Of a stretch of DNA of 64,000 nucleotides, positions 44,127-52,833 are shown in pieces (the first letter of the stretch is position 1; every line of letters begins with the position of its first letter). This DNA is from Paenibacillus sp. 32O-W. Its GTDB lineage: Bacteria > Bacillota > Bacilli > Paenibacillales > NBRC-103111. Position numbers and translations under genes: made by a program. Under the pieces are notes generated by a model. The model saw nothing but the letters and a program-made list of their open reading frames with translations, was not told where the DNA came from and ran no database searches. Where the stretch lies: positions 79,340 through 143,339 of the forward strand of contig NZ_VEGP01000006.1 in assembly GCF_007679495.1 (NCBI RefSeq), given 5' to 3'.

Positions 44127-44190
44127 GAAAAAAGCCCCTTGAAAACCGGGAGCCGGCCGCTAGGTCGACAAGCCTCGTTCTTCAGGGGGC
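44127..44190 (-). terminator. Second terminator in the rib leader, just before ribD
   Basis: GCCCCTTGAA (44134-44143) pairs with TTCAGGGGGC (44181-44190) apart from a bulge, and on the minus strand UUUUUUCC follows. It ends 34 nt before the ribD ATG, far from the aptamer. Confidence 0.7.
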
Positions 44191-44410
44191 GGATTAAGGT
44201 ACAAGGAAACAAGCAAATAAACGGATCTCACCGGCTTATTTTCACATTGTGGCAGAAGCATGCGAAACAAAGCACACTGTCGCCATAATCGATTAAAGAG
44301 GGGGCGTTGGGCGTCCTCCCATAAGAACAAAGATGCCTGATAAGTAATCAACGACCTGTCCTTATATAAGCACACCTGAAACCGCCTCTTTAACACATCG
44401 TCCAACATGT

Positions 44411-44443
44411 GAAAAAAAGCGCAAGGCCGAGCCGGCCACTTGC
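44411..44443 (-). terminator. Terminator of the FMN riboswitch expression platform
   Basis: GCAAG and GGCC arms (44434-44443 with 44421-44428) form a GC-rich hairpin; seven U residues follow on the minus strand. It abuts the aptamer, as in attenuating FMN riboswitches. Confidence 0.8.
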
Positions 44444-44448
44444 TTCTT

Positions 44449-44617
44449 TCTCCTTCTCCCATCCAGACTATACTGTCGGTTCCGGAATCTCACCGGATCC
44501 ACCGTCTGCGCTCCGCAAAAGAGCATCATAGCAGCCGGGTCACGGACTTGCCCGCAGCCGCCCAATGGCCGCCCGGGATCACCGCCGGTAGGGAATTTCA
44601 CCCAACCCCGAAGGAAA
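44449..44617 (-). promoter_or_regulatory. FMN riboswitch (RFN element) of the rib operon
   Basis: On the minus strand all the conserved blocks are present in order: GGGGTTGGGTGAAATTCCC, ACCGGCGGTGATC, GCGGGCAAGTCCGTGACCC, GACGGTGGATCCGGTGAG and ACCGACAGTATAGTCTGGAT. This is the standard FMN aptamer. FMN binding promotes termination and shuts the operon. The aptamer starts only 28 nt after the ppiB stop. Confidence 0.97.
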
Positions 44618-44644
44618 TTGTATTCGATTATTAATTTCAGTTAC

Positions 44645-45076
44645 TTAAGCTTCGCTTACTTTCACGCTTTCCATCCTGTCTCTTCCCTGGAAAGCATCCA
44701 CATGCTCCATTCCTTTAACCACTTTGCCGAAGACGGTATGCACCCCGTCAAGGTGAGGCTGCGGAGCATAGCAGATATAGAATTGGCTGCCGCCCGTATT
44801 CGGACCTGCGTGAGCCATAGCAAGAGTCCCGCGTTCATGCTTGTTGGGATTAATTTCACAATTAATCGTATAGCCCGGACCGCCGGTACCCGTACCGTGG
44901 GGACATCCTCCTTGAGCAACGAAGCCGGGGATGACTCGATGGAAAACCAGACCGTTATAGAAACCGGAGTTAGCGAGCTTCTCGAAGTTCGCTACCGTGT
45001 TAGGAGCGTCCTTGTCAAACAGATCGATGACGACTTCTCCGCCGTTCTCCAATGTAATGGTCGCTTGCTTAGCCAT
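44645..45076 (-). CDS. ppiB: Cytoplasmic peptidyl-prolyl cis-trans isomerase (cyclophilin)
   Basis: 143 residues, one cyclophilin domain: [52 protein letters not shown] and [12 protein letters not shown] contain the catalytic Arg, Phe, Gln and His. It has no signal, so it acts in the cytoplasm. ATG 45076 follows AAAGGAG; the long upstream frame to 45247 has no site and crosses the lysA terminator. It lies between lysA and the rib operon. Confidence 0.96.
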   Translation of the reverse strand: MAKQATITLENGGEVVIDLFDKDAPNTVANFEKLANSGFYNGLVFHRVIPGFVAQGGCPHGTGTGGPGYTINCEINPNKHERGTLAMAHAGPNTGGSQFYICYAPQPHLDGVHTVFGKVVKGMEHVDAFQGRDRMESVKVSEA

Positions 45077-45221
45077 AAGGTCACTCCTTTCTCTCAAATA
45101 GTAGACTACTCTTACATTGTAAACGACTTGGTCCAAAAACGCCAGCATCGGGTTCCGATGCGAAGCCGGCATATTCAGAACCGGGCTATTTTCACGCAAG
45201 ACGGAAGGGATACCAAGCCTG

Positions 45222-45266
45222 CAATAAAAGGGGAGCATGGACTGCAAACGTCCATGCTCCCCTTTA
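45222..45266 (-). terminator. Terminator of lysA
   Basis: A perfect 16-base stem (45227-45242 with 45250-45265) around a seven-base loop, then UUAUUGC on the minus strand. It separates lysA from ppiB. Confidence 0.9.
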
Positions 45267-45271
45267 TTGAT

Positions 45272-46606
45272 TTAGACCGTTCCTGCCGCCTTCTTCTGAA
45301 GCCGCTCCGGAATAACATCCAAATCCGTCAGATCGTCCAACGATTCCCGTTTGACAACCAGATCGGCCTGTCCGTCTTTGACGAAGACAACCGCAGGCCG
45401 GCGAATCCGGTTATAATTGCTTGCCATGGCATAATTGTACGCCCCCGTACATGATACCGCCAGAATATCCCCGCTCTGTACCTTGGGCAGCTCTAAATCC
45501 CAAATGAGCATATCTCCGCTTTCGCAGCATTTGCCGGCAATCGATACGGTCTCCGCGTTCGCATCCTTCCCCCGGTTGGCAAGCATGGCCTCGTATTTCG
45601 AATCATACAAGGCCGGACGCGGATTATCCGTCATTCCGCCATCTACGGCCACATATTTGCGCACTCCCGGAATTTCTTTGACCGTGCCGACGGTGTATAG
45701 AGTCGTTCCCGCATCTCCGACGATACTGCGTCCCGGCTCGATCCAGATTTCCGGAAGCGGATAGTTGTGGCTGCTAAAATAGGTTACAATTCCGTCTGTA
45801 ATAGCTTTGACATAATCCCGCAACGGCAGCGGCGTATCCTCCTCCGTATATCGGATGCCGAAGCCTCCTCCCAGGTTAACTACGCGGAAGGTGACGTTCA
45901 GCCCGGAGCGAACCTCCGTTGCGAAGCCGATCATCTTCTCGACAGCCAGCTTGAAGCCGTCTACTTCGAAGATTTGGGAGCCGATATGGGAATGAATTCC
46001 GAGCAGCTCCAGATTAGGCTGTGCCACAGCCTCTTCAACTGCGCGATAAGCCGAACCGTTTCCTAAATCGAAGCCGAATTTGGAATCCGTCTGGCCTGTC
46101 GATATATATTCATGGGTGTGAGCCTCCACACCCGGGGTAATCCTTAACAGAATATTGACCTTCCGCTTCTTCTCGGCCGCGATCGCATTCAGCATTTGCA
46201 GCTCGATGAAGTTATCCACCACGAAGCAGCCGATGTTCGCGTCTATCGCCATCTCGATTTCCGCGGGCGTCTTGTTGTTGCCGTGGAAATGAATGCGCTC
46301 CGCGGGAAAACCGGCTTGCAGAGCGGTATACAGCTCTCCTTCGGAAACTACGTCGAGAGACATGCCTTCCTCTTCCGCAATACGGCACATGGCCATAACG
46401 CAAAAAGCTTTGCTGGCATAAGCAACCTGAAAGTTCAAACCGGACTCGCGAAAAGCATTAATATATTCCCGGCATCTTTGGCGAATCAACGCCTCATCCA
46501 TAACATACAGCGGCGTTCCGAAGCGGGCCGCCAGGTCTACCGTATTGCAGCCACCTATTTCCAACTGCCCTTTATCATTAATTTGACTGGTACCATGTAG
46601 AAACAT
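45272..46606 (-). CDS. lysA: Diaminopimelate decarboxylase
   Basis: 444 residues, fold type III PLP enzyme making lysine from meso-diaminopimelate. Visible are the PLP lysine in VAYASKAFC (about residue 64), HSHIGSQIFE, NLGGGFGIRY, WIEPGRSIVGDAG and the active Cys in KCCESGD. ATG 46606 follows AGAGG by 8 nt. No lysine riboswitch was found upstream. B. subtilis lysA lies close to spoVA, and here it is just downstream of spoVAA-spoVAB. Confidence 0.96.
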   Translation of the reverse strand: MFLHGTSQINDKGQLEIGGCNTVDLAARFGTPLYVMDEALIRQRCREYINAFRESGLNFQVAYASKAFCVMAMCRIAEEEGMSLDVVSEGELYTALQAGFPAERIHFHGNNKTPAEIEMAIDANIGCFVVDNFIELQMLNAIAAEKKRKVNILLRITPGVEAHTHEYISTGQTDSKFGFDLGNGSAYRAVEEAVAQPNLELLGIHSHIGSQIFEVDGFKLAVEKMIGFATEVRSGLNVTFRVVNLGGGFGIRYTEEDTPLPLRDYVKAITDGIVTYFSSHNYPLPEIWIEPGRSIVGDAGTTLYTVGTVKEIPGVRKYVAVDGGMTDNPRPALYDSKYEAMLANRGKDANAETVSIAGKCCESGDMLIWDLELPKVQSGDILAVSCTGAYNYAMASNYNRIRRPAVVFVKDGQADLVVKRESLDDLTDLDVIPERLQKKAAGTV

Positions 46607-46983
46607 AATCGATACTTCCTCTCCCAATAGAATATCTTTGCACTGATGCAGAGAACCAGACTATAGATAAAGCAATAAAGTTGACTCTACGGAAGCAGGA
46701 ATACAAAACCAAACCCCTAAGACACTCCATTGTCCCTTGCTTCCTAGGACACTTTACTGCAGATAATATATAACCTTTGATTATTGGCCGCAGCATCTCG
46801 TACCGGGACAACAACAGTAAATAAATGGAAACTAAATGATGTATATTTCCCTATACTATAAGCCATTGGACCTGATTGCTGCGATTATTATTCTTATAAA
46901 ATTTATCATACTCCCTCTTAGAACACAATCCAAAAGAGGCTTATTGGGGACCTTAGCCTGATCTATATCTTTTTTCAGCGGGA

Positions 46984-47034
46984 TAAAAAAAGCTTCTAAC
47001 GAGGCATGTGGTAAAAAAAGCTTCTAACGAAGCC
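46984..47034 (-). terminator. Tandemly duplicated terminator after spoVAB
   Basis: TAAAAAAAGCTTCTAACGA occurs twice, at 46984 and 47012, 28 nt apart. The copy next to spoVAB folds as GGCTTC-GTTA-GAAGC followed by seven U residues; the second copy has one base change that weakens its stem. The remaining gap 46607-46983 contains no gene; a short direct repeat AGTGTCYTAGG (minus strand, near 46725 and 46747) is the only structure I noticed. Confidence 0.75.
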
Positions 47035-47045
47035 TTTTCGAATCC

Positions 47046-47465
47046 CTAAAACAGAAACCATTCCAGCAAGGAGCCAATGACCTTCCCGAAAATCATCGCC
47101 ATCAAAAACAGGATGACATATTGTCCTAATCCGAGCCGTTTGGCCAGAATCGGCAGAACATTGATAATCTCGGTCAAGGCCGCCGCCAGCATGCCGACGA
47201 AGCCCCCAGCGAAAAAACCGAGAAACACAGCAGAAAAAGGAGTCATGGCCGCCTGCCAATCGAAAAAATCGGCAAACGTCCAGTATAAAGCCCCGCTAAT
47301 GACGGCCCCTTCATACCAGTGAATGTACCGGTAGGATTTAGTCACCTGCGCGAGCCTCGGAATGATATCCAGCACGACCAGAAAAGCAACCATACCGCTG
47401 CCGACGGCCAGTCCTCCCGCCAGACCGATCAGGATCTGCAGGAGACTAACGAATACCGTCATCAT
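47046..47465 (-). CDS. spoVAB: Stage V sporulation protein AB
   Basis: 139 residues with four membrane segments. GLAGGLAVGSGMVAFLVVL, IIPRLAQVTK, FVGMLAAALTEIINVLPILAKR and the C-terminal KVIGSLLEWF follow the SpoVAB pattern closely. SpoVA proteins move dipicolinic acid into and out of the spore. Start ATG 47465 (or 47462) overlaps the spoVAA end by 20 bp, with AAGGA upstream. The spoVAC-AD-AE genes that follow in B. subtilis are missing here. Confidence 0.93.
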   Translation of the reverse strand: MMTVFVSLLQILIGLAGGLAVGSGMVAFLVVLDIIPRLAQVTKSYRYIHWYEGAVISGALYWTFADFFDWQAAMTPFSAVFLGFFAGGFVGMLAAALTEIINVLPILAKRLGLGQYVILFLMAMIFGKVIGSLLEWFLF

Positions 47466-48096
47466 AAGGCGCCGCTTCCTTGCCGCCCATTTTGGCATAT
47501 TCTTCGGTAATAATATACTGGTTCATGCTTTCCTGGTACAGAAACATCTCCACCTCAAGCGGACTGGGCTCTTCGTTAAACTTCTTCTTGAACAAATGGT
47601 TGAAAAACAAAACCATTCCCACCCCGATCCCAAAAGAGTACGGAATCTGCAGCAGGTACGGTTTTTCAGTGGTGTTCCCGGTTAACAATTCGTAAATTCT
47701 CCGATGGACTGCAGGCATACTGACATCGACATGAAAGTTCATAATCGCCAACCCGGAGCCGATAAACAGCAGCACCCACACAAAAGCGATCACGAGCGGA
47801 TGGGCTCGTCGCTCATCCTTAGAAATTTCGACCAGAACATGGGGTTCGCCATAGAGTTCGATTTGCGCCTCCGGAAGCAGCTGTTTTACTTTCCGGACTA
47901 CGTGAATCATATCGATAAGCAGCATATTTCCGTCTTTAGGCTCCGGGAAACGGATCGGCAGGTCCTTTAGCCTCCCTTCCCATTCCGGTTCCGCAACGAT
48001 TTGTGCAATCTGGCCGAGCACGATCGATTGTCCGGGCCTGCAGCGGATTCTTTTTCTAAAACGGATATAGATGACAGAATGATTGCGGCGTTCCAT
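47446..48096 (-). CDS. spoVAA: Stage V sporulation protein AA
   Basis: 216 residues. A soluble N-terminal part (about 1-95, two small alpha/beta subdomains) is followed by two membrane segments (about 100-120 and 148-166) and a charged tail. The pattern IYIRFRKRI and HPLVIAFVWVLLFIGSGLAIMN fits SpoVAA. It precedes spoVAB and follows sigF, as in B. subtilis, where the operon is read by sigma-G. GGGAGGGAG precedes the ATG. Confidence 0.92.
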   Translation of the reverse strand: MERRNHSVIYIRFRKRIRCRPGQSIVLGQIAQIVAEPEWEGRLKDLPIRFPEPKDGNMLLIDMIHVVRKVKQLLPEAQIELYGEPHVLVEISKDERRAHPLVIAFVWVLLFIGSGLAIMNFHVDVSMPAVHRRIYELLTGNTTEKPYLLQIPYSFGIGVGMVLFFNHLFKKKFNEEPSPLEVEMFLYQESMNQYIITEEYAKMGGKEAAPYDDGIR

Positions 48097-48261
48097 CTCG
48101 TCTCCCTCCCTTACGAATTTCCGTTCCCTGGCTTGCTTTATTATGTGAAGAACGGCGGCTCGCTAATCATTCCCAGGAAAAGCTAAGCCCCGGCCCTGGT
48201 CCTTTACACTTCACGAAACGGCAAAAAAGCCTTCGGGCCTATTCCATAGGCAATAGAGAAC

Positions 48262-48334
48262 AAAAAAATGCGGCGAATCACGGAACTTTTACGCCACAGC
48301 CTTCGGCTCGTTCCTCTTCGCCACATTTTTATTT
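48262..48334. terminator. Terminator between sigF and spoVAA
   Basis: AAATGCGGCGAA and TTCGCCACATTT arms (about 48266-48328) enclose an inner hairpin (GAGCCGAAGGC on the minus strand). T runs flank both sides. It separates sigF from spoVAA, so spoVA should have its own promoter. Confidence 0.75.
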
Positions 48335-48427
48335 ATCCCTCCGTACAATTTGGAGGTTTTTATCTTTAATTCATTTTAATTCCATCCGACGACAGATTAA
48401 AATATGTTTTGCTGCCGGGCAAAACAA

Positions 48428-49183
48428 TTACTGCGCAATCTGATTTTTAATCGATTGCAGTATTTTTTTCTCCAGCCGGGATACTTGCACTTGCGAAATC
48501 CCCAGCCTTTCGGCCACTTCCGATTGTGTTTGGTCGCGGAAATACCGCAGATAAACGATCAACCGCTCCCGTTCGTTGAGCATTCCGATCGCCTCATTCA
48601 AGGCGAGCTTCTCGAACCATTTATCCTGGGATTCATCCGAAATTTGATCCATTAGAGTAATGGGATCGCCGTCATTCTCAAACACGGTTTCGTGAATGGA
48701 GGATGGCGGTTTGTTGGCTTCCTGGGCCATGACGACATCTTCCGGATCGATTTCGAGCGCGTCCGCCACCTCTTTGATCGTTGGCAGCCGCCCCATCGTC
48801 TTGGATAGCTCATCCTTCATCTTGCGTACTTTATTAGCCAATTCCTTGAGCGAGCGGCTGACCTTCACTGTCCCGTCATCACGCAGAAATCTTTGAATTT
48901 CACCTATTATCATCGGAACCGCATAGGTAGAAAATTTAACGTCATAGGATAAATCGAATTTATCCACCGACTTCAGCAAGCCGATGCAGCCGATTTGGAA
49001 TAAATCCTCCGCCTCATATCCCCGGTTAAGAAACCGTTGAACGACCGACCAGACGAGCCTGATATTACAGTTCACCAGCGTATCCCTGGCAATCGGGTCG
49101 CCGGATTGGCTGAGGGCGATGAGCCGCTTTACTTCCGCATCGTCAAGATAGCTATGAGAGGCGTTCTTTAAATCGACATTCAT
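48428..49183 (-). CDS. sigF: RNA polymerase sigma-F factor
   Basis: 251 residues. Region 2 (NIRLVWSVVQRFLNRGYEAEDLFQIGCIGLLK, seen in parts; FSTYAVPMIIGEIQRFLRDDG), region 3 (LSKTMGRLPTIKEVADAL) and region 4 helix-turn-helix (TQSEVAERLGISQVQVSRLEKKIL) are complete. SigF is the first forespore-specific sigma factor. ATG 49183 is chosen since AGGGG is 8 nt upstream; ATG 49189 is too near. It is third gene of the spoIIA operon. Confidence 0.97.
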   Translation of the reverse strand: MNVDLKNASHSYLDDAEVKRLIALSQSGDPIARDTLVNCNIRLVWSVVQRFLNRGYEAEDLFQIGCIGLLKSVDKFDLSYDVKFSTYAVPMIIGEIQRFLRDDGTVKVSRSLKELANKVRKMKDELSKTMGRLPTIKEVADALEIDPEDVVMAQEANKPPSSIHETVFENDGDPITLMDQISDESQDKWFEKLALNEAIGMLNERERLIVYLRYFRDQTQSEVAERLGISQVQVSRLEKKILQSIKNQIAQ

Positions 49184-49198
49184 ATCCATTACCCCTAA

Positions 49199-49639
49199 TC
49201 AAACGGCGCATTTTTTTGATTCTATCCGCTTTGTCATTGTAACCGTCGTTCCGCTGTCGACTTGCGTGGCAATTTCGATATTATCCATGAAATTTTCCAT
49301 AATGGTAAAGCCCATCCCCGATCTTTCCAGCTCCGGCTTTGATGTATACAGCGGCTGTCTCGCCTGCTCCAAGTCGGTTATTCCACGGCCGTTGTCCTCT
49401 ACAGAAATTCGCACGGTATCTTCCTCGATGGAACAGGTGATGGTGACTATCCCTTCAGGCCGTCCGTCATACCCATGGATGATCGCGTTCGTAACCGCCT
49501 CGGATACCACCGTCTTAATATCCGTCAATTCGTTCAGTGTAGGATCCAGCTGCGAGACGAACGCTGCAACCGCTACTCTGGCAAACGATTCATTCTCCGA
49601 CCGGCTGGCAAATTGGAGTTTCATGTAATTGCTGCTCAT
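49199..49639 (-). CDS. spoIIAB: Anti-sigma-F factor and kinase SpoIIAB
   Basis: 146 residues, GHKL ATPase fold. The N box is [14 protein letters not shown]1 is VEDNGRGI and G2 [10 protein letters not shown]. SpoIIAB binds sigma-F and phosphorylates SpoIIAA. The ATG overlaps the spoIIAA stop by four bases. sigF begins 15 nt downstream. Confidence 0.97.
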   Translation of the reverse strand: MSSNYMKLQFASRSENESFARVAVAAFVSQLDPTLNELTDIKTVVSEAVTNAIIHGYDGRPEGIVTITCSIEEDTVRISVEDNGRGITDLEQARQPLYTSKPELERSGMGFTIMENFMDNIEIATQVDSGTTVTMTKRIESKKCAV

Positions 49640-49989
49640 GATACAACCTCCAAACTAGAGATCGCCTGTCTCTCGTTTTCTTCGATGGCCAATATTTTAA
49701 ACAAGCCCGACATTTCGAAAAGACGATAGACGGATGGGTTAACCCCGCAGACGATCATTTTACCGCCCTTACCGGTAATCTGCTTGTAGCGCCCGAGAAT
49801 AACGCCCAGCCCCGAGCTGTCCATAAAATTCAATTGCTCCAAACTGAGAATGATGTGATTGACGTCTTCATTGGCGATGGCTTCTTCCATGCGTGTCTTG
49901 ACAATATCCGCCGTATGATGGTCGAGCTCCCCCGCCAGTCGGACAATGAGAGCTCTTCGCCCATGTTCCATTTCGATTTGTAGACTCAT
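49636..49989 (-). CDS. spoIIAA: Anti-anti-sigma factor SpoIIAA
   Basis: 117 residues, STAS domain. [15 protein letters not shown] contains the phosphorylated serine (Ser 58, same number as in B. subtilis). Unphosphorylated SpoIIAA frees sigma-F from SpoIIAB. AGGAGG precedes the ATG. A sigma-H promoter match lies 32 nt upstream, so the operon has the expected control. Confidence 0.97.
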   Translation of the reverse strand: MSLQIEMEHGRRALIVRLAGELDHHTADIVKTRMEEAIANEDVNHIILSLEQLNFMDSSGLGVILGRYKQITGKGGKMIVCGVNPSVYRLFEMSGLFKILAIEENERQAISSLEVVS

Positions 49990-50020
49990 CTGTTCATTCC
50001 TCCTCCATCTTGCCCATTCA

Positions 50021-50048
50021 ATTCTACGGGCTGCCGGGAAAATCCTGC
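50021..50048 (-). promoter_or_regulatory. Sigma-H promoter of the spoIIA operon
   Basis: On the minus strand GCAGGATTT and GTAGAAT are exactly 12 nt apart, a full match to the RnAGGAwww / RnnGAAT consensus. The start site would be near 50013, giving a leader of about 24 nt. The spoIIA operon is sigma-H dependent in B. subtilis. Confidence 0.75.
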
Positions 50049-50062
50049 CTCCCCGACAAAAC

Positions 50063-50102
50063 TAGAAGAAAAGCGATAGAAGTAGAAGGAATGCGATAGA
50101 AT
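50063..50102. repeat. Two tandem 20-bp repeats upstream of the spoIIA promoter
   Basis: TAGAAGAAAAGCGATAGAAG (50063-50082) is followed directly by TAGAAGGAATGCGATAGAAT; 17 of 20 positions agree. They lie 15 nt upstream of the sigma-H -35 element, the place where Spo0A acts in B. subtilis, but they do not resemble the TGTCGAA Spo0A box. A TTTGTCGG stretch is found between repeat and promoter. Confidence 0.7.
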
Positions 50103-50127
50103 CCGACAAAGCTTGGCATTTTGGATA

Positions 50128-51303
50128 TCAATCGAGGAAGAATAACCCTCCCATGGTTCGCTTAAGCATATCCCACCAGTTGGCTTTGCCGATATCCATC
50201 GGAGAATAAAGCGGGAACTCTTTAATCTGCTGGTCTGCCTTGTACACAACAATCTTTCCGATTTCCTGTCCGGATTTGATCGGAGCCTTCAGCTCAGTAT
50301 TTAACTGCACCTCATGCCGGATGCCTTCGCTTACTTCGCCCTTCTTAAGCAGCACACCATACTGATGCTTGGCGGTCAGAGGGATTAGCTTGTGCTTGCC
50401 TTTATTGACTTTCAGCTCGCCCAGGCTGTCTCCGGCTTTGATGATAGGATAATTCGTATACTGTGAGAAGGCGTAATCGAACAGCTTGGTCACTTCCGCA
50501 TTGCGGGTTTTCGTATTTGGTTCTCCGAGAACGACGGCAATGACCCGGAAGTTGTCTTTCTTCGCAGTGGCCGACAAGCAGAATTTGGCTTCGCTTGTAT
50601 AGCCCGTCTTAAGACCATCCACTCCTTCGTAGAAGCGGACCAGCTTGTTCGTATTGACCAGCCAGAAAGGCTTGGCCGTATCTTTGCGCAGGTAATCCTG
50701 ATACATTCCGGTAAATTTCGTTATTTCCTCATGCTTCATCAATTCTCTGGACATGATGGCAATATCATGAGCAGTCGTATAATGCTCGGCCGCAGGCAGT
50801 CCGTTCGGATTGACGAAATGCGTGTTTTTCATCCCTAATTGCTTGGCTCTTTCATTCATTTTTTGCACGAAGGCTTCTTCGGAGCCGGAAATTTTCTCGG
50901 CAATGGCTACGGAAGCGTCATTCGCCGAGGCCATCGCGATTCCCTTAAGCATATCTTCCACAGTCATTTCTTCGCCGGCCTCCAGAAAAATCTGGGAGCC
51001 TCCCATGGAAGCCGCATATTCGCTGGTCCGCACCTTGTCGGTCATCTGCAGGCTGCCTTCGTCCAAAGCTTCCATAACCAGAAGCATGGTCATGATTTTA
51101 GTAATGCTTGCCGGGGGCAGCTTCTCATCTTTATTCTTTTCAAAGATGATCGTACCGGTATCGACATCCATTAATATAGCGGATCGGGCGCCGGGGGTTA
51201 AATCGATGGCCCCGCTCTGTTTCTCTTCGGCATTGGCGACAGGCATTAAGGCCGTAAATAACAAAGCCGCTCCCAGCGCACTAGAAATCCATTTTTTCAA
51301 CAT
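50128..51303 (-). CDS. dacF: D-alanyl-D-alanine carboxypeptidase DacF
   Basis: 391 residues with a signal peptide (about 1-25, cut near VANAEE). The triad is S-I-T-K (Ser 66), S-A-N in AMASANDAS and K-T-G in DGLKTGYT; a C-terminal PBP5-type beta domain and a terminal amphipathic helix (NWWDMLKRTMGGLFF) anchor it outside the membrane. DacF controls cortex cross-linking from the forespore. ATG 51303 follows AAGGGG by 7 nt. Its place directly upstream of spoIIAA identifies it as DacF. Confidence 0.93.
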   Translation of the reverse strand: MLKKWISSALGAALLFTALMPVANAEEKQSGAIDLTPGARSAILMDVDTGTIIFEKNKDEKLPPASITKIMTMLLVMEALDEGSLQMTDKVRTSEYAASMGGSQIFLEAGEEMTVEDMLKGIAMASANDASVAIAEKISGSEEAFVQKMNERAKQLGMKNTHFVNPNGLPAAEHYTTAHDIAIMSRELMKHEEITKFTGMYQDYLRKDTAKPFWLVNTNKLVRFYEGVDGLKTGYTSEAKFCLSATAKKDNFRVIAVVLGEPNTKTRNAEVTKLFDYAFSQYTNYPIIKAGDSLGELKVNKGKHKLIPLTAKHQYGVLLKKGEVSEGIRHEVQLNTELKAPIKSGQEIGKIVVYKADQQIKEFPLYSPMDIGKANWWDMLKRTMGGLFFLD

Positions 51304-51426
51304 GAACATTCCCCTTCCTGGTTCTGCATGGCTCGAAGAAATCATTGTTTCTCCCATTGTTGACCAAAAAGACGCAAATTATTCCAGAGTAAGACCGAAT
51401 TCAGTCACAGAGCGTTCATTTCTGAA

Positions 51427-51468
51427 GTGATCTGGATCACACGCGGGTAAACTATGAAACGTTATACT
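51427..51468 (+). promoter_or_regulatory. Crp/Fnr-type site and -10 element of hmp
   Basis: The perfect palindrome GTGATC-TG-GATCAC (51427-51440), within a TGTGA-N6-TCACA-like context, is centred at 51433.5. TATACT (51463-51468) is a good -10, placing the start near 51475. The palindrome is then centred close to -41.5, the class II activator position, and no good -35 exists. Confidence 0.65.
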
Positions 51469-51505
51469 GAAATCAGTTCAATCCCTTGAAAGGAGAAGAT
51501 ACATT

Positions 51506-52753
51506 ATGCTTAGTCAACAGACCATAGAGACGATTAAAGCCACCGTGCCTGTCCTGCAGGAACGCGGAGAGGAAATCACCGGGCGTTTTTATAAACTGAT
51601 GTTTGCCAATCATCCGGAATTGTTAAACATCTTCAACCACGCGAATCAGCATAAAGGAAGACAGCAAGCGGCTCTCGCACAGGCCGTTCTGGCCGCCGCG
51701 CAAAATATCGATAAATTGGAGGCCATTCTTCCCGCCGTTATCCAGATCGCTCATAAGCACCGGAGTCTGGGCGTGCTTCCGGAGCATTATCCGATAGTCG
51801 GCAAGCATCTGCTGCTCGCCATTCAAGATGTTCTCGGGGAGCTGGCTAGCGAGGAAATAATTCAGGCGTGGACCGAGGCCTATGAAACGATTGCTCAGGC
51901 GTTCATTCAGGTGGAGAAAGGAATGTATGAGGAAAGCTCCCGGCAGCCGGGAGGCTGGGAGGGCTTCCGGGAGTTCAAAGTCATCCGGAAGATAAAGGAG
52001 AGCGAAGTGATTACCTCCTTCTATCTGCAGCCTGCCGACAATGGGGAACTGGCTTCCTTTGAACCGGGGCAATACGTCAGCGTGAAGCTGGAGATTCCGG
52101 GGCAGCAATATACCCATATCCGCCAGTACAGCCTGTCGGATAAGCCGGGAACCGGTTATTATCGGATCAGTGTCAAGAGAGAGGATGGGATTGACGGAAA
52201 ACCTGACGGAGTGGTCTCCCATTACCTTCATCATTCTGTTCAAGAAGGAGACATATTGGCGCTTAGCGCTCCGGCCGGCCACTTTACAATGGATCGCCAA
52301 TCGGAACGGCCGATCGTGCTGATCAGCGGAGGAGTCGGTCTGACCCCGATGATCTCCATGCTGAATTCGTTGGCCGCTTCACCTAATAACCGTCCGACGA
52401 CGTTCTTCATCCATGCCGCCCGAAATTCGTCCACTCATGCCATGAAGGAGCATGTTGCCCGTCTGACCGCCGAGAACGACTGGCTTCGTTCCTATGTTTG
52501 CTATTCTCGGCCGACTGCGGAAGACCGGAGTAACGGGTTGTATGACAAGGATGGAAACATCGATCTTCCTTGGCTGCAAAGCATAGTTCCGGGAACGGAC
52601 TGTGACTTTTATCTTTGCGGACCGGTGCCCATGCTTCGTACGGTTTACCGTGCGCTGGCAGAATGGGGAGTAGCCGCCGATAGAATCCACTATGAATGCT
52701 TCGGGCCGGATATTGCTTTGGCCAGCGAGGTTCGGACGGAAAGCGTCCGCTGA
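51506..52753 (+). CDS. hmp: Flavohaemoglobin (nitric oxide dioxygenase)
   Basis: 415 residues. A globin domain (about 1-140, with proximal His in IAHKHRSLGVL) is joined to an FAD-binding domain (RQYSLSD, about 205-211) and an NAD-binding domain (ISGGVGLTPMISML and YLCGPVPML). Hmp converts NO to nitrate. AAAGGAG precedes ATG 51506. In B. subtilis it is controlled by ResDE and NsrR; here ResDE genes are present elsewhere in the window and a Crp/Fnr-type palindrome is at the promoter. Confidence 0.96.
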   Translation: MLSQQTIETIKATVPVLQERGEEITGRFYKLMFANHPELLNIFNHANQHKGRQQAALAQAVLAAAQNIDKLEAILPAVIQIAHKHRSLGVLPEHYPIVGKHLLLAIQDVLGELASEEIIQAWTEAYETIAQAFIQVEKGMYEESSRQPGGWEGFREFKVIRKIKESEVITSFYLQPADNGELASFEPGQYVSVKLEIPGQQYTHIRQYSLSDKPGTGYYRISVKREDGIDGKPDGVVSHYLHHSVQEGDILALSAPAGHFTMDRQSERPIVLISGGVGLTPMISMLNSLAASPNNRPTTFFIHAARNSSTHAMKEHVARLTAENDWLRSYVCYSRPTAEDRSNGLYDKDGNIDLPWLQSIVPGTDCDFYLCGPVPMLRTVYRALAEWGVAADRIHYECFGPDIALASEVRTESVR

Positions 52754-52771
52754 TGAATCACCTATATTACC

Positions 52772-52833
52772 AATAAAAAGCCGTCTTAAGACTCCTGCTG
52801 TTCATTAGCTGGTTTCTTAAGACGGCTTATTTA
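52772..52833. terminator. Bidirectional terminator between hmp and the Crp-family gene
   Basis: AAGCCGTCTTAAGA (52778-52791) pairs perfectly with TCTTAAGACGGCTT (52815-52828); T-rich tracts lie on both sides. The two genes converge here. Confidence 0.85.

Noticed and set aside
44160..44462. Minus-strand open frame in the rib leader
   Set aside because: It starts inside the FMN aptamer and crosses both leader terminators; no coding character.
46607..47045. Lysine riboswitch upstream of lysA
   Set aside because: None of the conserved lysine-aptamer blocks could be found in the leader.
48097..48200. Sigma-G promoter for spoVAA
   Set aside because: A CATAATA -10 and a GAATG are present, but the spacing (22 nt) is too long.
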